Source of the DNA: Litsea cubeba
Taxonomy: Eukaryota; Streptophyta; Magnoliopsida; Laurales; Lauraceae
Length of the DNA stretch: 64,000 nucleotides
Assembly (NCBI GenBank): GCA_012931725.1
Contig: CM022951.1
Location: 16,147,948-16,211,947, forward strand
Direction: 5' to 3'
Part shown: piece by piece, positions 1-10,274 of the stretch
How positions within the stretch are numbered: position 1 is the stretch's first letter
Layout of the letters: every line of letters begins with the position of its first letter
Made by a program: the position numbers and the translations under genes
The notes under the pieces: generated by a model
What the model was told of the DNA's origin: nothing
Seen by the model: only the letters and a program-made list of their open reading frames with translations
Databases searched by the model: none

Positions 1-1169
1 CCTGATACCAGATTCTTACGAATATCAGGTACATGCAGCACATTGTTGAGGGTGAGTTCTTTTCCAGAAGTCATTTTCAATACCACCTGTCCCTGGCCTT
101 CAACCTTAGAAGAAGCAGAGTTGCCCATGAAGAGTTGTTCTCTGTTTGTAGCTTGATAAGTGGAGAACATATCTTTATTGGAGCAAACATGTCGAGTGGC
201 CCCAGTGTCCACCCACCATTCTCTGGTGTTGCCAACCAGATTGACTTCTGAGACCACAGCAGAAAGATTGATGTCTGAAACATCAGTAGAGAGATTGTCC
301 ATTTCTGTCATGTTGGCCTGCGCTGGTTTCTTACTTGTATTTCCTTGGTCCTTGCGCTTACGACAGTCCTTAGCACGGTGGCCTGGTTTGTCGCACACAT
401 AGCAATTCCCTTTGAACTTCTTGTTGTCCTTGGGACCTTGTCTTTGACCATTGGAAGGGTTCTTCCTCTTCTTGGGGTTCTGCCCATGTTCCACCACATT
501 AGCCTTAGCTTCAGTGAAGGTTTTTCCTGCCTTTTTCTCAGATGCACGATTGTCTTCCTCTATCCTCAATCTGACAATCAGGTCTTCGAGTCTCATCTCC
601 TTTCGCTTATGCTTAAGGTAGTTCTTAAAATCCTTCCAAAGTGGTGGCAATTTTTCAATGATTGCTGACACTTGGAAAGACTCACTAAGAGACATTCCTT
701 CTGCATGAATTTCATGGAGAATGACTTGAAGTTCCTGAACTTGATTGATTACTGCCTTGGAATCACTCATCTTGTAGTCAAGGAATCTGCCAACAACGAA
801 CTTCTTCATTCCGGCATCTTCAGTCTTGTACTTTTTGTCAAGTGAATCCCATAATTCCTTAGCAGTCTTCAATGAACAATACACATTATATAATGTGTTG
901 TCTAGTCCATTGAGTATATAGTTTCGACAGAGGAAGTCAGCATGCTTCCAAGCATCTACAGCAGCAACTACTTGCTTATCTGTCTCATCTTCTTTTAAAG
1001 CAGGAGCTTCTTCATGGAGGAACCTAGCCAAGTTCAGGGTAGTGAGATAAAACAACATTTTCTGTTGCCATCTCTTAAACTCTGTACCATTGAACTTCTC
1101 AGGTTTCTCCCCATGGTTCACCAAAACAGGGCCATGGGTAGTGACTGAAGTATTCTTCTCAATACCCAT
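1..1169 (-). CDS. Copia gag and N-terminal protease, partial at left edge
   Basis: This is the start of a Ty1/copia polyprotein, which packages element RNA and processes itself. The frame is open from the ATG at 1169 to the window edge, about 389 codons with no stop seen. The start reads MGIEKNTSVTTHGPVLVNHG. A UBN2-type gag domain follows (W at GTEFKRWQQKM, then LPPLWKDFKNYL). Next comes a CX2CX4HX4C zinc knuckle (CYVCDKPGHRAKDC, bases about 363-404) and then the protease active site WVDTGATRHVCSNK near 190-230. The Asp-Thr-Gly is intact. Integrase, RT and RNase H would lie beyond the left edge. The unbroken frame contrasts with every other element here and suggests a recent, possibly functional copy. 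Confidence 0.9.
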   Translation of the reverse strand, partial: MGIEKNTSVTTHGPVLVNHGEKPEKFNGTEFKRWQQKMLFYLTTLNLARFLHEEAPALKEDETDKQVVAAVDAWKHADFLCRNYILNGLDNTLYNVYCSLKTAKELWDSLDKKYKTEDAGMKKFVVGRFLDYKMSDSKAVINQVQELQVILHEIHAEGMSLSESFQVSAIIEKLPPLWKDFKNYLKHKRKEMRLEDLIVRLRIEEDNRASEKKAGKTFTEAKANVVEHGQNPKKRKNPSNGQRQGPKDNKKFKGNCYVCDKPGHRAKDCRKRKDQGNTSKKPAQANMTEMDNLSTDVSDINLSAVVSEVNLVGNTREWWVDTGATRHVCSNKDMFSTYQATNREQLFMGNSASSKVEGQGQVVLKMTSGKELTLNNVLHVPDIRKNLVS

Positions 1170-1204
1170 AACTGTATACAGCACAAAGAATTTTTCAGAA
1201 TTAA

Positions 1205-1343
1205 TGTAAACAGTAACTCGAAGTGGTTACTTACAGAAAAGATAAGAACAGACTATAGGTCTGGTTACTGTAAACAAGCAACTTCGAAGTGGTTACTTAC
1301 AGAAAAGTTACAGAACAGACTACAGGTCTGCTTACTGTAAACA
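1205..1343. repeat. Two-copy tandem repeat, ~66-bp unit
   Basis: The block CGAAGTGGTTACTTACAGAA occurs at about 1219 and again at 1285. Each copy is followed by an AACAGACTA(T/C)AGGTCTG palindrome and TTACTGTAAACA. It lies between the Copia gag start and its LTR promoter, so it is probably transcribed leader. Confidence 0.8.
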
Positions 1344-1930
1344 GATAGAGATACTCAGTTTTACGTGACTAGTTTCCGAAAAGAAGAAGCAGAAACCAGC
1401 AGTAAGACTAACAGAAATCGAGACCAGAAATACTGATTTAAATCTTATAACAGAGTGTACTCAGAGAAAGATGCGAAAATTTATCTTAAGATTGTTATCC
1501 GAGTACACAGTTATAACATTCAGTATTAGGATTACAGATCCTCTCAATAGTGAATCAAACTAAGTATAAAAACAGAGTTACAGAAAGTAATGTTCGAATT
1601 GAAATTCTCTTACTGTTTGAAGGCAGAATAACAGTACTTCGTTGTTGTCTTTTACGAAACTCAGAAATTCGCAGTTGAAGGCAGATCAAGGCTAGTGTTT
1701 AACACTATGTCCTTAAGATAAATTTCGCCCCTGCAATGGTGCTAACAGGCTTCAGTGGCTTCTGTCTCCCAGGATACAATGATCAACACACAGTAGCAGC
1801 ACTGCAAAACTGTGTGACTGTTTGAACCAGAGTGCAACAGCAGGACTCTCTCTTGACTGACAATGCAGACTCGGATTTGATGCAACAATTGCAGTGATTT
1901 TTATGATGGAGAAAGGGAAGACAATATGCA

Positions 1931-1938
1931 TATTTATA
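1931..1938 (-). promoter_or_regulatory. TATA box of the Copia LTR
   Basis: The minus strand reads GCTATAAATATGC, a close match to the plant TATA consensus, inside the presumed LTR and about 760 bases upstream of the gag start. Transcription would start near 1905 and run leftward into gag. The placement is an inference from sequence and position. Confidence 0.55.
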
Positions 1939-2512
1939 GCCTGCTTCAGGTCTCTTCAATGGGGCTGCATCTGTTCAGAACAGTGATTGTTCAGTGAACA
2001 GATGCATATGTTCTTTGGACACACCTCTTGGGCTGGCTGGACACACCCTTTCATCTGCGAATGGGCACACACCTCTTGGAAAAAGAAATTTTAATTAAAT
2101 AAAATTTCTCCAAAAAATAAGGGGCGCGCGCGCGCGTGTGTTGTTTGGTGGTGACCCAACAAGGATCTATGTCCTCCCTCCTCCACAAAAGTGGGATGCC
2201 CCTTGGGGCTCATTTTATACAACCAATGTATGTATATTTATACCCAAAGAGTCTTTTGCTCCCAAGCGATGTGGGAAGCAAGTTCACCACTTCCTTTCCA
2301 TGTTTAACATGTTCAAGTAGTGGTGTTTAGGAGGCAATTTCTCATTCACTCCTTAATGGATTAGAGCAACCCAATACATGTCATTAGTCTACTCATGGAG
2401 TAGATTACATTCCCATGTATTCTCACCTAAAACTATAAGTGGGTCCCACTTTTAGTTTGGCCCAAAGATAGCCTAAAGGTGGGTTCTCTTAGCCATTTTT
2501 TCCAACATATTC

Positions 2513-3070
2513 ACATCTGAAAGAAATGATTTTTTTACTTGTGCAGCAAAGTGAAGTAAAAGTAGATCTCACATCATGGCAAAAGGTGAGGTAAAGTAAA
2601 GTGAGATATAGTAGTAATTAAGTGAAGTGGGAGAGTGTAAAGTAGTTCCTTTTTTGTATTAAATTTATTTTACCACACTTTAGATTGGTTTCATATGGTC
2701 AACAAAGTGGCTTGTGGGAAAATGTGGCAGCTGAACTTTACTTTATCATACATCTTTTTCATCCAAACATGGTAAATGGAGAATATTTACATCTAGAAGG
2801 TGTTTTTTCTACATATAGTAAAGTAAAGGTAGATGTCAAATCAAGTTAAAAGGCGATGTAAAGTAAGGTGAGATAAAGTCTATGGTTCAGTAAAGTGGGA
2901 GAGAGAGTGGTAAAGTAGTTTCTTTTTTTAATGATTGTACTTTATACCACACTTTACCATGGTTTTATGAAGTAAAGAAAAAAAATGTCTTGTGGTAAAA
3001 AAGTGGTTGCAGGACTTTACTTTATCACGCTACTTTTTCATCCAGACATGGCTGACGAATATGTCACATT
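2513..3070. repeat. Tandem ~275-bp monomers (copy 1)
   Basis: The motif order 'CATCTxxAAGx, AAGTAAA.GTAGAT, GTAAAGTAAxGTGAGATA, GGGAGAG, AAAGTAGTTxCTTTTTT, TACCACACTTTA, GTGG, ACTTTACTTTATCA, TTTTTCATCCA.ACATGG' is present about two and a half times (starts near 2513, 2786 and 3060). Similarity between monomers is moderate, so the array is old. No coding potential. Confidence 0.75.
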
Positions 3071-4553
3071 TGGGTCAATTTTATTTTCGAATTTACTTTA
3101 CCATTTTCAAAACAAACATTTTCATCAAACTCATTGTTATCTTGAATTTTTTGACATATATTATGATTTGGAGTACTTGTCAAACAACTCAATTTAAAAT
3201 CTGTTGCATTCTTCAAAACTACCAAAGAGAAAAAATATCTTAATATTTATACATTACACTATTCTATTTTGTGTTATTTTATTCTTTTAATATTCAAATC
3301 TGTAAATATCTTATTCTATAAACATCCAAACGAGCCCATAATTATACCTCTTATAATCTCTCACTCTTAACGGTAATTAATTAATTCTAATCCCATGAAT
3401 TCATCTAAACCTACTAAATCTTAGCATGTATAAAAGATCTCTTAAATATCTTTACTTCTCCCTTCAAGCTTGCCAATTTGATCCCATCAATTACAAACAT
3501 TACTAAAAAAAAGTTTTCACATCAAATCTCCTAAAATCTCCCTTAACCCTTCCTTCTCTTCTGCAATCTTTTCTATTACATCCAATCCAATAACCACCAT
3601 CAAGCTTTATTGGTAACGGACTAATGGAATACAAGTTGCCCTCTAGTGTGACAAGTTTCTTAAAAAAAAAGAGTTAATGGCTGCTAATACTTGATTACCG
3701 TTTATCATCATGGATGTTTGGCTTTAAGATATTCCTTTTGTATTTGATAAATTTCACCTTCCCTTTTTTTCCTTTTTAAAAAAAGGCGATCTATGGGGTT
3801 GATTTTTTTTCCTTTTCCGCTTTCAATTTTAAAAAGTGGTTTTTTCTATTTATTATCCCAATTTTCATTAGGTCTATTCATAGTTTTATTTTCAATTCTA
3901 ATTCCGAATTCATATACTCTTCTCAAAAAATCTCTTAATTTTAATATCCTTCTCACATTTACTTATTCACCTAAAGCAACTTTGGAGCTGTCTACCAAGT
4001 TACCATGTGCCCTAAATCTTGATGAGCCTGTCTACTATTATTAACTTTTTTTCACCTTCCTCTTTCTATCTCTATGTCCTCTCTTTTTCGATTCATAGGC
4101 TCTTTTATACTATTCTAATTTTGATCTCCATCTTTTTTCTTCTTTTTTTTTGTCATTATTTGATGATATATTTGTTTCTTTTAAATTTTTTATAATGTTT
4201 AAAAAAAAACTTTCAAATTTTAATAAAGTTTTAGTTTTTCAGCCCTATTGAACACGGGTGTACTTTGCTAGTTATTTAAGTAACTTTGCTAGTTATATAA
4301 GTAAGCTCTATCAACGCACCAAGGGCCTATCTAGCAGTCACGGAATTCCTCAAGAATTTATAAGCTGGGACTATGTCAAACACTTTATAAAGGAACAAGT
4401 ATCAAGTGTACACAAGGAGATGGTACACTTCAAATAAGAACATGGAACCGGACAAAATAGTAGAGAACACCAAGGAGATAGAAAACCAGGAACATAAAGA
4501 AATGGATCCAATCGATTTCAAAGAAAGAATTAAGTGGAGTCAGGGGTCCTTGA

Positions 4554-4890
4554 TGTTAAGGAGTGGGCTCCATTTGTGGGGGAGTATTGAAAGTATTTAT
4601 GCTACCTCTACTAACGCCTCATGATTAGCAAAAAGAATTTAAGATGGTATCAGAACCAACCGGCCGCGAGTTCAAATCCCAAGAAGAACGACTCAGCGCA
4701 AAAAAAAAAATGCGTGCCACCAAAAGTGCGCCGACCGGGTTCCACCTGAGGGAGAGTATTAAGGAGTGGGCTCCCACCTAAGGGGGAGTATTGAGTATTG
4801 AATAGTATTTATGTTGCATCTACTTACGCCTCTAGGACGTTTTTGGCCACGAGGATTTTGTAGGAATGGTTAGCAAAATAAAAATTTAAG
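4554..4890 (+). mobile_element. TRIM-like miniature LTR retroelement (copy 1)
   Basis: Two related terminal blocks, 4554-4643 and 4757-4890, share AAGGAGTGGGCTCC, a GGGGGAGTATTGA tract, AGTATTTATG(C/T)TxC and ACTxACGCCTC. Right after the first block is TGGTATCAGAAC, a close match to the tRNA-iMet primer binding site. A purine tract (CTGAGGGAGAG) precedes the second block. This layout fits a terminal-repeat retrotransposon in miniature. It has no coding capacity, and the target duplication is not evident. Confidence 0.5.
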
Positions 4891-6260
4891 ACTCGAGAAT
4901 TATTTCCAATAATTAACTCTAGGATAGCTCACTAGTGATTGTGCCACACATAAGGTAGAAAGAAAGACCACTGGACCACACAAAAATGGATCCGATTAGT
5001 TTTCATATTGGTTTTGACTAGGACAAGATCAGCCTGGGAATTGGTTCATTGGCATAAGCCATGCATTTGCTCCACACATCGTTGGAGAGGAAAGGAAATG
5101 TTGGGGAATTGACTCTAGATTACTCATTAGTGCCTTTTCGTTTGCATTAAAATAAATAGAAACAAGAGAAATAGAATAAAAGGAAGACGTTCCTATTTTT
5201 TTTTTTATTATTATATTTTCCTAATAAAAAAGGTTATTTGATACATATTTTTAAAATTCACATTTGATCATCATTTTTAACCACTTATAGCATGAATGAT
5301 ATTTATTCAATTGTTAATGTTATCCATTAATTATGATGAAAACAAACTGGCATGAAAACTACTATAAAAGTCAAGAAAGTGCAACATAATCAATTTGGTT
5401 AAACCAACCAAATGATGCTTTGATTCCTGGGGGTGATCATAATGCATGCGCCACAAATTAACACCATGTTTTTATGATATGATGGCCTTAACAAATGGGT
5501 TTACTACGAATGGACTCTTTTATCCATCATAAATCCTAGTCCGAGATGAAGCTTTAAAACCACACCAATGAAATCCAAAGAACCTAATTAGGCAAATTCT
5601 TTATGTCCCTTTATCCATGTATAGACCTTTCTGTTTCCCCATCTCAATGTGGGAGCCACTAAGTGTTGCCTCTCATGTAAAGGCCCATTGGTTTTGGATC
5701 TTGTGAAAATGGAATCAAATGGAATCATATACAGGTGAGATAGTGGGAGAATATGGAATAACTTTGAGAATGGGACACCTTAAAAATGCATAGTTTCTCA
5801 ACTACGTAGGGCTAATTACATTATATGAATTTAGCTAGATTTAATTAAGATCAGAACTAAGTTAGATATCTAAGATATTGATGTTGTATATTGTGAATCC
5901 AGATCTAGATCCATACATGTAAAAATCCAACAAACTGGATCTAAACTTAAACACGTACAGCTCAAATACACATAAAATTATGATCATTAACTAAAATCAT
6001 CTGTTGGGGCAGCTCCTTTAGATCTATAATCGGCTGGCCCCTGCCAATTTTCTTAAACAGGTTTGGGTTTGGACTAGAATCATTGCTTTCCTCTACAGGC
6101 CCGAAAATCGCAATGAAAAGGGCCAAAACCCTACTTTCATCTAAAGGATGGTGCCACTTGGGCCTGGATATTAGGCCCAAACTTGACCTAGTGGACTTGT
6201 CGAGTCCAATATCTTGTGGAACTTATCAAGATATCACGATATTTTGGTCGTAGATGGTAC

Positions 6261-8241
6261 CTGAAGGTTACTTCCTCGGGTGGCCGGAAGACGTAATGGA
6301 CGGCTGATCAAGTATGTGCCCCCATCCAGGTTGATCTCTGCTCCCCCAAGATTCTGAATTCCATACATCGAGTGTCCCAGCTCTGTGGGCTGAAATGCGG
6401 CCAATATTGCCTTCAAGATTGCATCTGTGCTGTCTTTTTTGCCAGTGGGGTCCGCTCCATACTTTGTCACGTGAAAGACACGTTGTTTTGATGACATCTG
6501 CTTGAATAATCAGGGTCACTAACAATCTTTATCTTGATGATAATAATCATCAAATACAATAGTAATCACACCAAACTTAACAAAGAGAAAAATTGTATTG
6601 CAAGGATTATATAACAACACATATGCAGTTGTATTTATGTGGCAGGTTAGTTGGTGGAAATTAACAAATGACCAGGCCCGTCTCAAGACAATATGTGGCC
6701 CCAGGCGAAAGTATAAACGAGGCCCCTAACTTCTATGTGTGGTATGAGAAAACCCTCGTCCTTAATCCAGGCTTGGGACCGGCAATGTACACTATGAGTA
6801 GTACATTGGCGGACTTAAAAAAAAATTTGTGTTTTTTTTTTGGGGTTTTTGTTTTTTTAGAGCTTGTTGAGGGATTTATTTTTTTTAAGTGAATTTAACA
6901 TTTCTTGCCTTTTGTGATGCAAACTTATTGATCAAGTTTTTGTATACAAGGTTTTCCAAAATTTTCTTCTTAATAGATAAAATGGCTAACCCGCTTAATC
7001 TCTCTTCTGACATAGTTGATCATAGATAAGATTATATTAACTTTAATTTTGAAAAACTTCTTTCGGTGGAAGCAACTATAACAGGTACTGTTAATAGTAT
7101 TCAATAAGCAATATATGAGTTTGGAAAAGACTCAATAGTATCCTAATTAATGGACCCCATGAGTCAAGGTTGATTTGAAATGCAATTTTATGAAAAACAT
7201 GGTATTTTCTATAAAAAAAAGGACTTATTTGTAATTATGATTTTATGAAATTTTTTCAATGATGGAATATTTCGATGATTTCAGTTTCATTAGAAAACGG
7301 GTCAAATTGTGATCAATTTTCTCTTCTAGCTCGAGTTCATTTGAATTCATTTCAGATGATTCCCAGCGAGATTTGATACCTTTAAAAACGTACTTATTTT
7401 AGAATACTTTTAATTTTTACTGTGATTCTGTTTTCTGCTTCTTCTTCTTCTATCTTCTCTGGTTTTGGTTTTCAAATATACCATAATTTTCTCTTTTAAC
7501 TTTATCATGTTAATGTTACTAATTCAACAAAATTATGAGGCCCTCTCATGGTGAGGCCCCCACCACTTGCTTCACCTGCCTATATGGTGAGCCGGCCCTG
7601 CAAATGACCACTGAAAAAGAAGCGTGGAAATTAATTGATTAGTAATCTATTAGAAATCGATTTCGTCTGGCAATTAATTCGAGCATATAAAGTCGTAGAT
7701 TTGATGCATAAACTACCAGATTATGTCCTTTTTTTTTTTTAATAGATGACTAATCCACACATCTCTCTTCTATTTCTTATATACCCCACATCTTTGATCT
7801 TCAATATGCCCAATTATAATGCTACTAACACAAACATTCACAACAAATGATCTTTATATCATCATGAATGTTACCAAATATCATCTTAATATAGAAAATC
7901 AAGCGATATAAAGAGTTTTTTCTAATATTTATATATCCACTTCTTTTAAATTAAAAGATCATCACCATCATCTTTTTCTTCACTAAAATTATCACAACAA
8001 AAAAAGATGTCGAGAAAAAAGAGAAGATCACCGGTGGTGCAACGCGTGGACGTGGAGAGTGAGACAGAGGAGCTGCAAATAAGTTGGATTTCATCATCTC
8101 CATCCTCATCATTTTTTCATGGTGGTTTTCGCCTGATGAAGAGCCCACATCCACCTGAGATTTGTCTTCTGATGCAAGAATCACAGTCCAAGTGACCACA
8201 CCCACCAACAGGAAGAAGCACAGACATTTCAGTGGAGACAT
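6261..8241 (-). pseudogene. QRT3-like polygalacturonase gene fragment, exons 1-2 (copy 1)
   Basis: Exon 1 runs from 8241 to 8032 (70 codons). It encodes a hydrophobic signal peptide (MSPLKCLCFFLLVGVVTWTV) and a Met/Lys-rich linker ending PRVAPP. A GTGATC donor follows. Exon 2 runs from 6497 to 6261 (79 codons) after an AAGCAG acceptor; it encodes VFHVTKYGADPTGKKDST and GGAEINLDGGTYLISRPLRL and ends at a CAG/GTACC donor. Both introns are phase 0. The YGADPTG and GGTYLIS motifs are the N-terminal strands of the pectin-lyase fold in QUARTET3-type polygalacturonases. The catalytic exons are absent: no continuation is seen to the left, so this is a truncated, secreted-enzyme gene fragment. Its intron holds the hAT insertion. 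Confidence 0.75.
6673..7600. mobile_element. Non-autonomous hAT transposon, 928 bp
   Basis: The ends are CAGGCCCGTCTC and, inverted, CAGGGCCGGCTC: imperfect 12-bp terminal inverted repeats of hAT type. The 8-bp target duplication CAAATGAC flanks it exactly (6665-6672 and 7601-7608). The duplicated segment at 17010-17017 has CAAATGAC once, that is, the empty site. The interior is AT-rich and has no transposase, so the element must be moved in trans. It lies within the intron of the QRT3-like fragment. Confidence 0.93.
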
Positions 8242-8632
8242 TGTTTGAAGAGATTGGGCTCTTTCCCAACAGATGTTGCAAACGAGTAGGAAAAACTCTC
8301 AACTCTCAGTTTATTACATAGATAATTGTGAGAAGAATTCGGGTTATCAAATGATAAGGTTTTAACTGTTTGATAAGGATTAAGTTTGAAGATGAAACAG
8401 TTTCCGTGATTAAGTTTGAAGATGAAACAGTTTCCGTTTAGAATTAAAATTTATGAGGACACACAATGTTGCATGCTATATATATGTACCGTAAGTATTT
8501 GCAACTTCTTTCTTCGTTCCTAATCCGTCAGAGTGTGTCTCTGCATGGAGGGCCCACCTTTTTAAAATCTGGTCCTTTCAAAATGAACATCCTCCCATCA
8601 AGTGAGATATTCCAAAATTCTATTTAAGTTTA

Positions 8633-9721
8633 GGCAAAATTAACGAAAGCTCCCCCAGCCTCCAATCCAAGGAAAAATTTTTTAAGTCCTGTAGTCCATG
8701 CAGCTGGATATATTGCGGCGAGAGGTCCTGGATACATTTTTTATGACTGATTTACCCTTTCAATCGTTTTAGGCATGAAATTTTGAAATTTCAAATTTCA
8801 AAATTTATTTTATTCCTTTTTTTTAGCGAGACCACAACCCAGTGAACCCCACCCTTGCCCTTCCATTACCCGAACCAGGAAAAAAAGAAAAGAAAAGAAA
8901 AACCAAAAGAAAGAGAAGAGTGGTAAAAAACCAGAAAAAAGAGGAGAGTGGTATGATCATCCTCCCTAGCACAATCGACAATCACTGTATTCCATCCAAA
9001 CCATCGTCGTCAATCATCGCCATTCCCTTTTCATCACAGCCGCACCCACTCTGTACGTCCCTCACCACAACCTATCCCATCCTGCCACCCAGTACCATCA
9101 CCAGCTCGTTTCCCTACCCAGAAAAAAAAAAGACAGAACAGAGAGAAAAAAAAGGAGGATACATACCTCTACCGTCGCCGGTCACTATCTCCGTCGACTG
9201 CCACCTTCATCGCCGACCATCGGCTTCGTCTCCACCGAAGTCGCCTGAGGCTTCCACTCCCACCTCTTCTTCCTTCCGAGATCTAGTTGCAACAAAAAGG
9301 GCAGAAGTCCCATTTCTTCTTTCACCGGCATCAAGTCTGAGGAGCCCAGCCCACGTGTCCCACTTCAAGTGACATGACTAAGAAGGAGGATCGCCACGTG
9401 TCCCACTTCCTGCGTGTCACCGGAGAAACAGGATTGCCACCGGACGTCGCGCCACGCCATCACCGGAGTCAAGGAAGAAAGCAACAGGCTTGCTGGTTTT
9501 TCATTTCTGGTACAAAAACTAGAGAACGTAGGAAGGAGACGACTTGGGTTTTTCGCCCAAGCAAGGTTATGTCTAGGTTCGAGTCGGGTTGACTTGACTC
9601 ATTTGCTGACCCATTTCAGAAGTTGGGTTGTTTTTTCGGCTAGACCCCACCGTGAGATCCGAACGTAGTCGACGGTGCTATGCCATCGCCAAAGAAAGAA
9701 GGCAACAGGGTTGTTATATCG
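8633..9721. other. Non-genic stretch right of duplication copy 1
   Basis: The first ~130 bases weakly resemble the sequence after copy 2 (for example CCTGTAGTCCAxGCAGCTGGA). A 176-codon open frame on the plus strand (8842-9372) is Lys-, Ser- and Pro-rich, low in complexity and matches nothing I know. Bases 9150-9670 are rich in CACGTGTCCCAC and CCGTCG-type words and look like a decayed repeat. I see no supported gene. Confidence 0.5.
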
Positions 9722-10260
9722 TTTTTGAAAAATTTATCTGAGTTTCTAAAAACTTATCTGAGTTTTTGAAAAATTTAACCGAGCTTTTGAAAAATTTAAC
9801 CGAGCTTTTTAAAAATTCAACTGAGTTTTTGAAAAATTTAACCGAGTCTTTAAAAAGTTTAATCGAGTTTTTGAAAAATTTATCTGAGTTTTTGGAAAAT
9901 ATATCTAAGTTTCTAACAAATTTATCTGAGTTTCTAGCAAATTTATCTGAGTTTCTAACAAATTTATCTGAGTTTTTAATTAATTTATCTGAGTTTCTAG
10001 CAAATTTATCTGAGTTTCTGGCAAATTTAACTGAGTTATGGCAAATCTTTCTTTGTTTTTGGAAAATTTATCTAAGTTTTTTTTACAAATCTATCTGAAT
10101 TTATGGAAAATCTATCTAAGTTTTTTGAAAATTTTATTTATATTTTTTAAAATCTATTCGCATTTTTTTCATTTTATTTATGTCTTTTAAATTTATTTGT
10201 GTTGTTTTAAATTTATAGGTTTGAAAAACATACTTGAGTTTTTGGAAAAAAATTCTAAAA
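9722..10260. repeat. 21-bp AT-rich minisatellite
   Basis: About twenty or more degenerate copies of a 21-base unit of the form TTTATCTGAGTTTxTxxxAAA run from 9722 to roughly 10130 and fade out by 10260. Because the unit is a multiple of three it stays open in one frame (9766-10098), giving a repetitive Leu/Asn-rich peptide that I do not regard as a gene. It lies next to the antisense ORF of a Tat-type element, where 3'-region tandem arrays are common. Confidence 0.85.
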
Positions 10261-10274
10261 TTTGGAAAATTTGT

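Larger units (their letters stand above)
1170..2507 (-). mobile_element. 5' leader and LTR of the Copia element
   Basis: This stretch lies upstream of the gag start on the minus strand and has no coding capacity. On the minus strand the sequence begins TGTTGGAAAAAATGG at 2507, a typical LTR start, exactly where homology to the duplicated segment stops. A TATA box lies at 1931-1938. The inner LTR boundary is not clear: I see no tRNA-iMet binding site, so the LTR/leader border (somewhere in 1200-1800) is unresolved. A (GC)n run lies at about 2123-2137. Confidence 0.55.
2508..8632. repeat. Direct segmental duplication, copy 1
   Basis: This 6.1-kb segment is nearly identical to 12892-18005 in the same orientation. 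Shared landmarks in order are the ~275-bp monomers, a very AT-rich stretch (3070-4400) with no gene, the TRIM-like element, an AT-rich spacer (4891-5960) with no gene, and the QRT3-like gene fragment. Copy 1 is longer mainly because of a 928-bp hAT element at 6673-7600, plus a ~20-base indel near 5115. The left end coincides with the Copia LTR, so the true left limit of copy 1 is hidden. Right of 8632 only weak similarity continues for about 130 bases. Confidence 0.93.

Noticed and set aside
4660..4682. tRNA-like B box (GAGTTCAAATCCC) as a SINE or tRNA gene
   Set aside because: No matching A box or cloverleaf; the adjacent iMet primer-like site and flanking repeats fit a TRIM element better.
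5962..6180. 72-codon frame on the minus strand as exon 3 of the QRT3-like gene
   Set aside because: Sequence does not resemble the pectin-lyase fold and lies where an intron would continue; probably chance.
8842..9372. 176-codon open frame on the plus strand
   Set aside because: Low-complexity Lys/Ser/Pro sequence without a domain, splice sites or homologue that I know.
9766..10098. 110-codon open frame with Leu/Asn repeats
   Set aside because: It is produced by the 21-bp minisatellite, whose unit length is a multiple of three; codon content follows the repeat.
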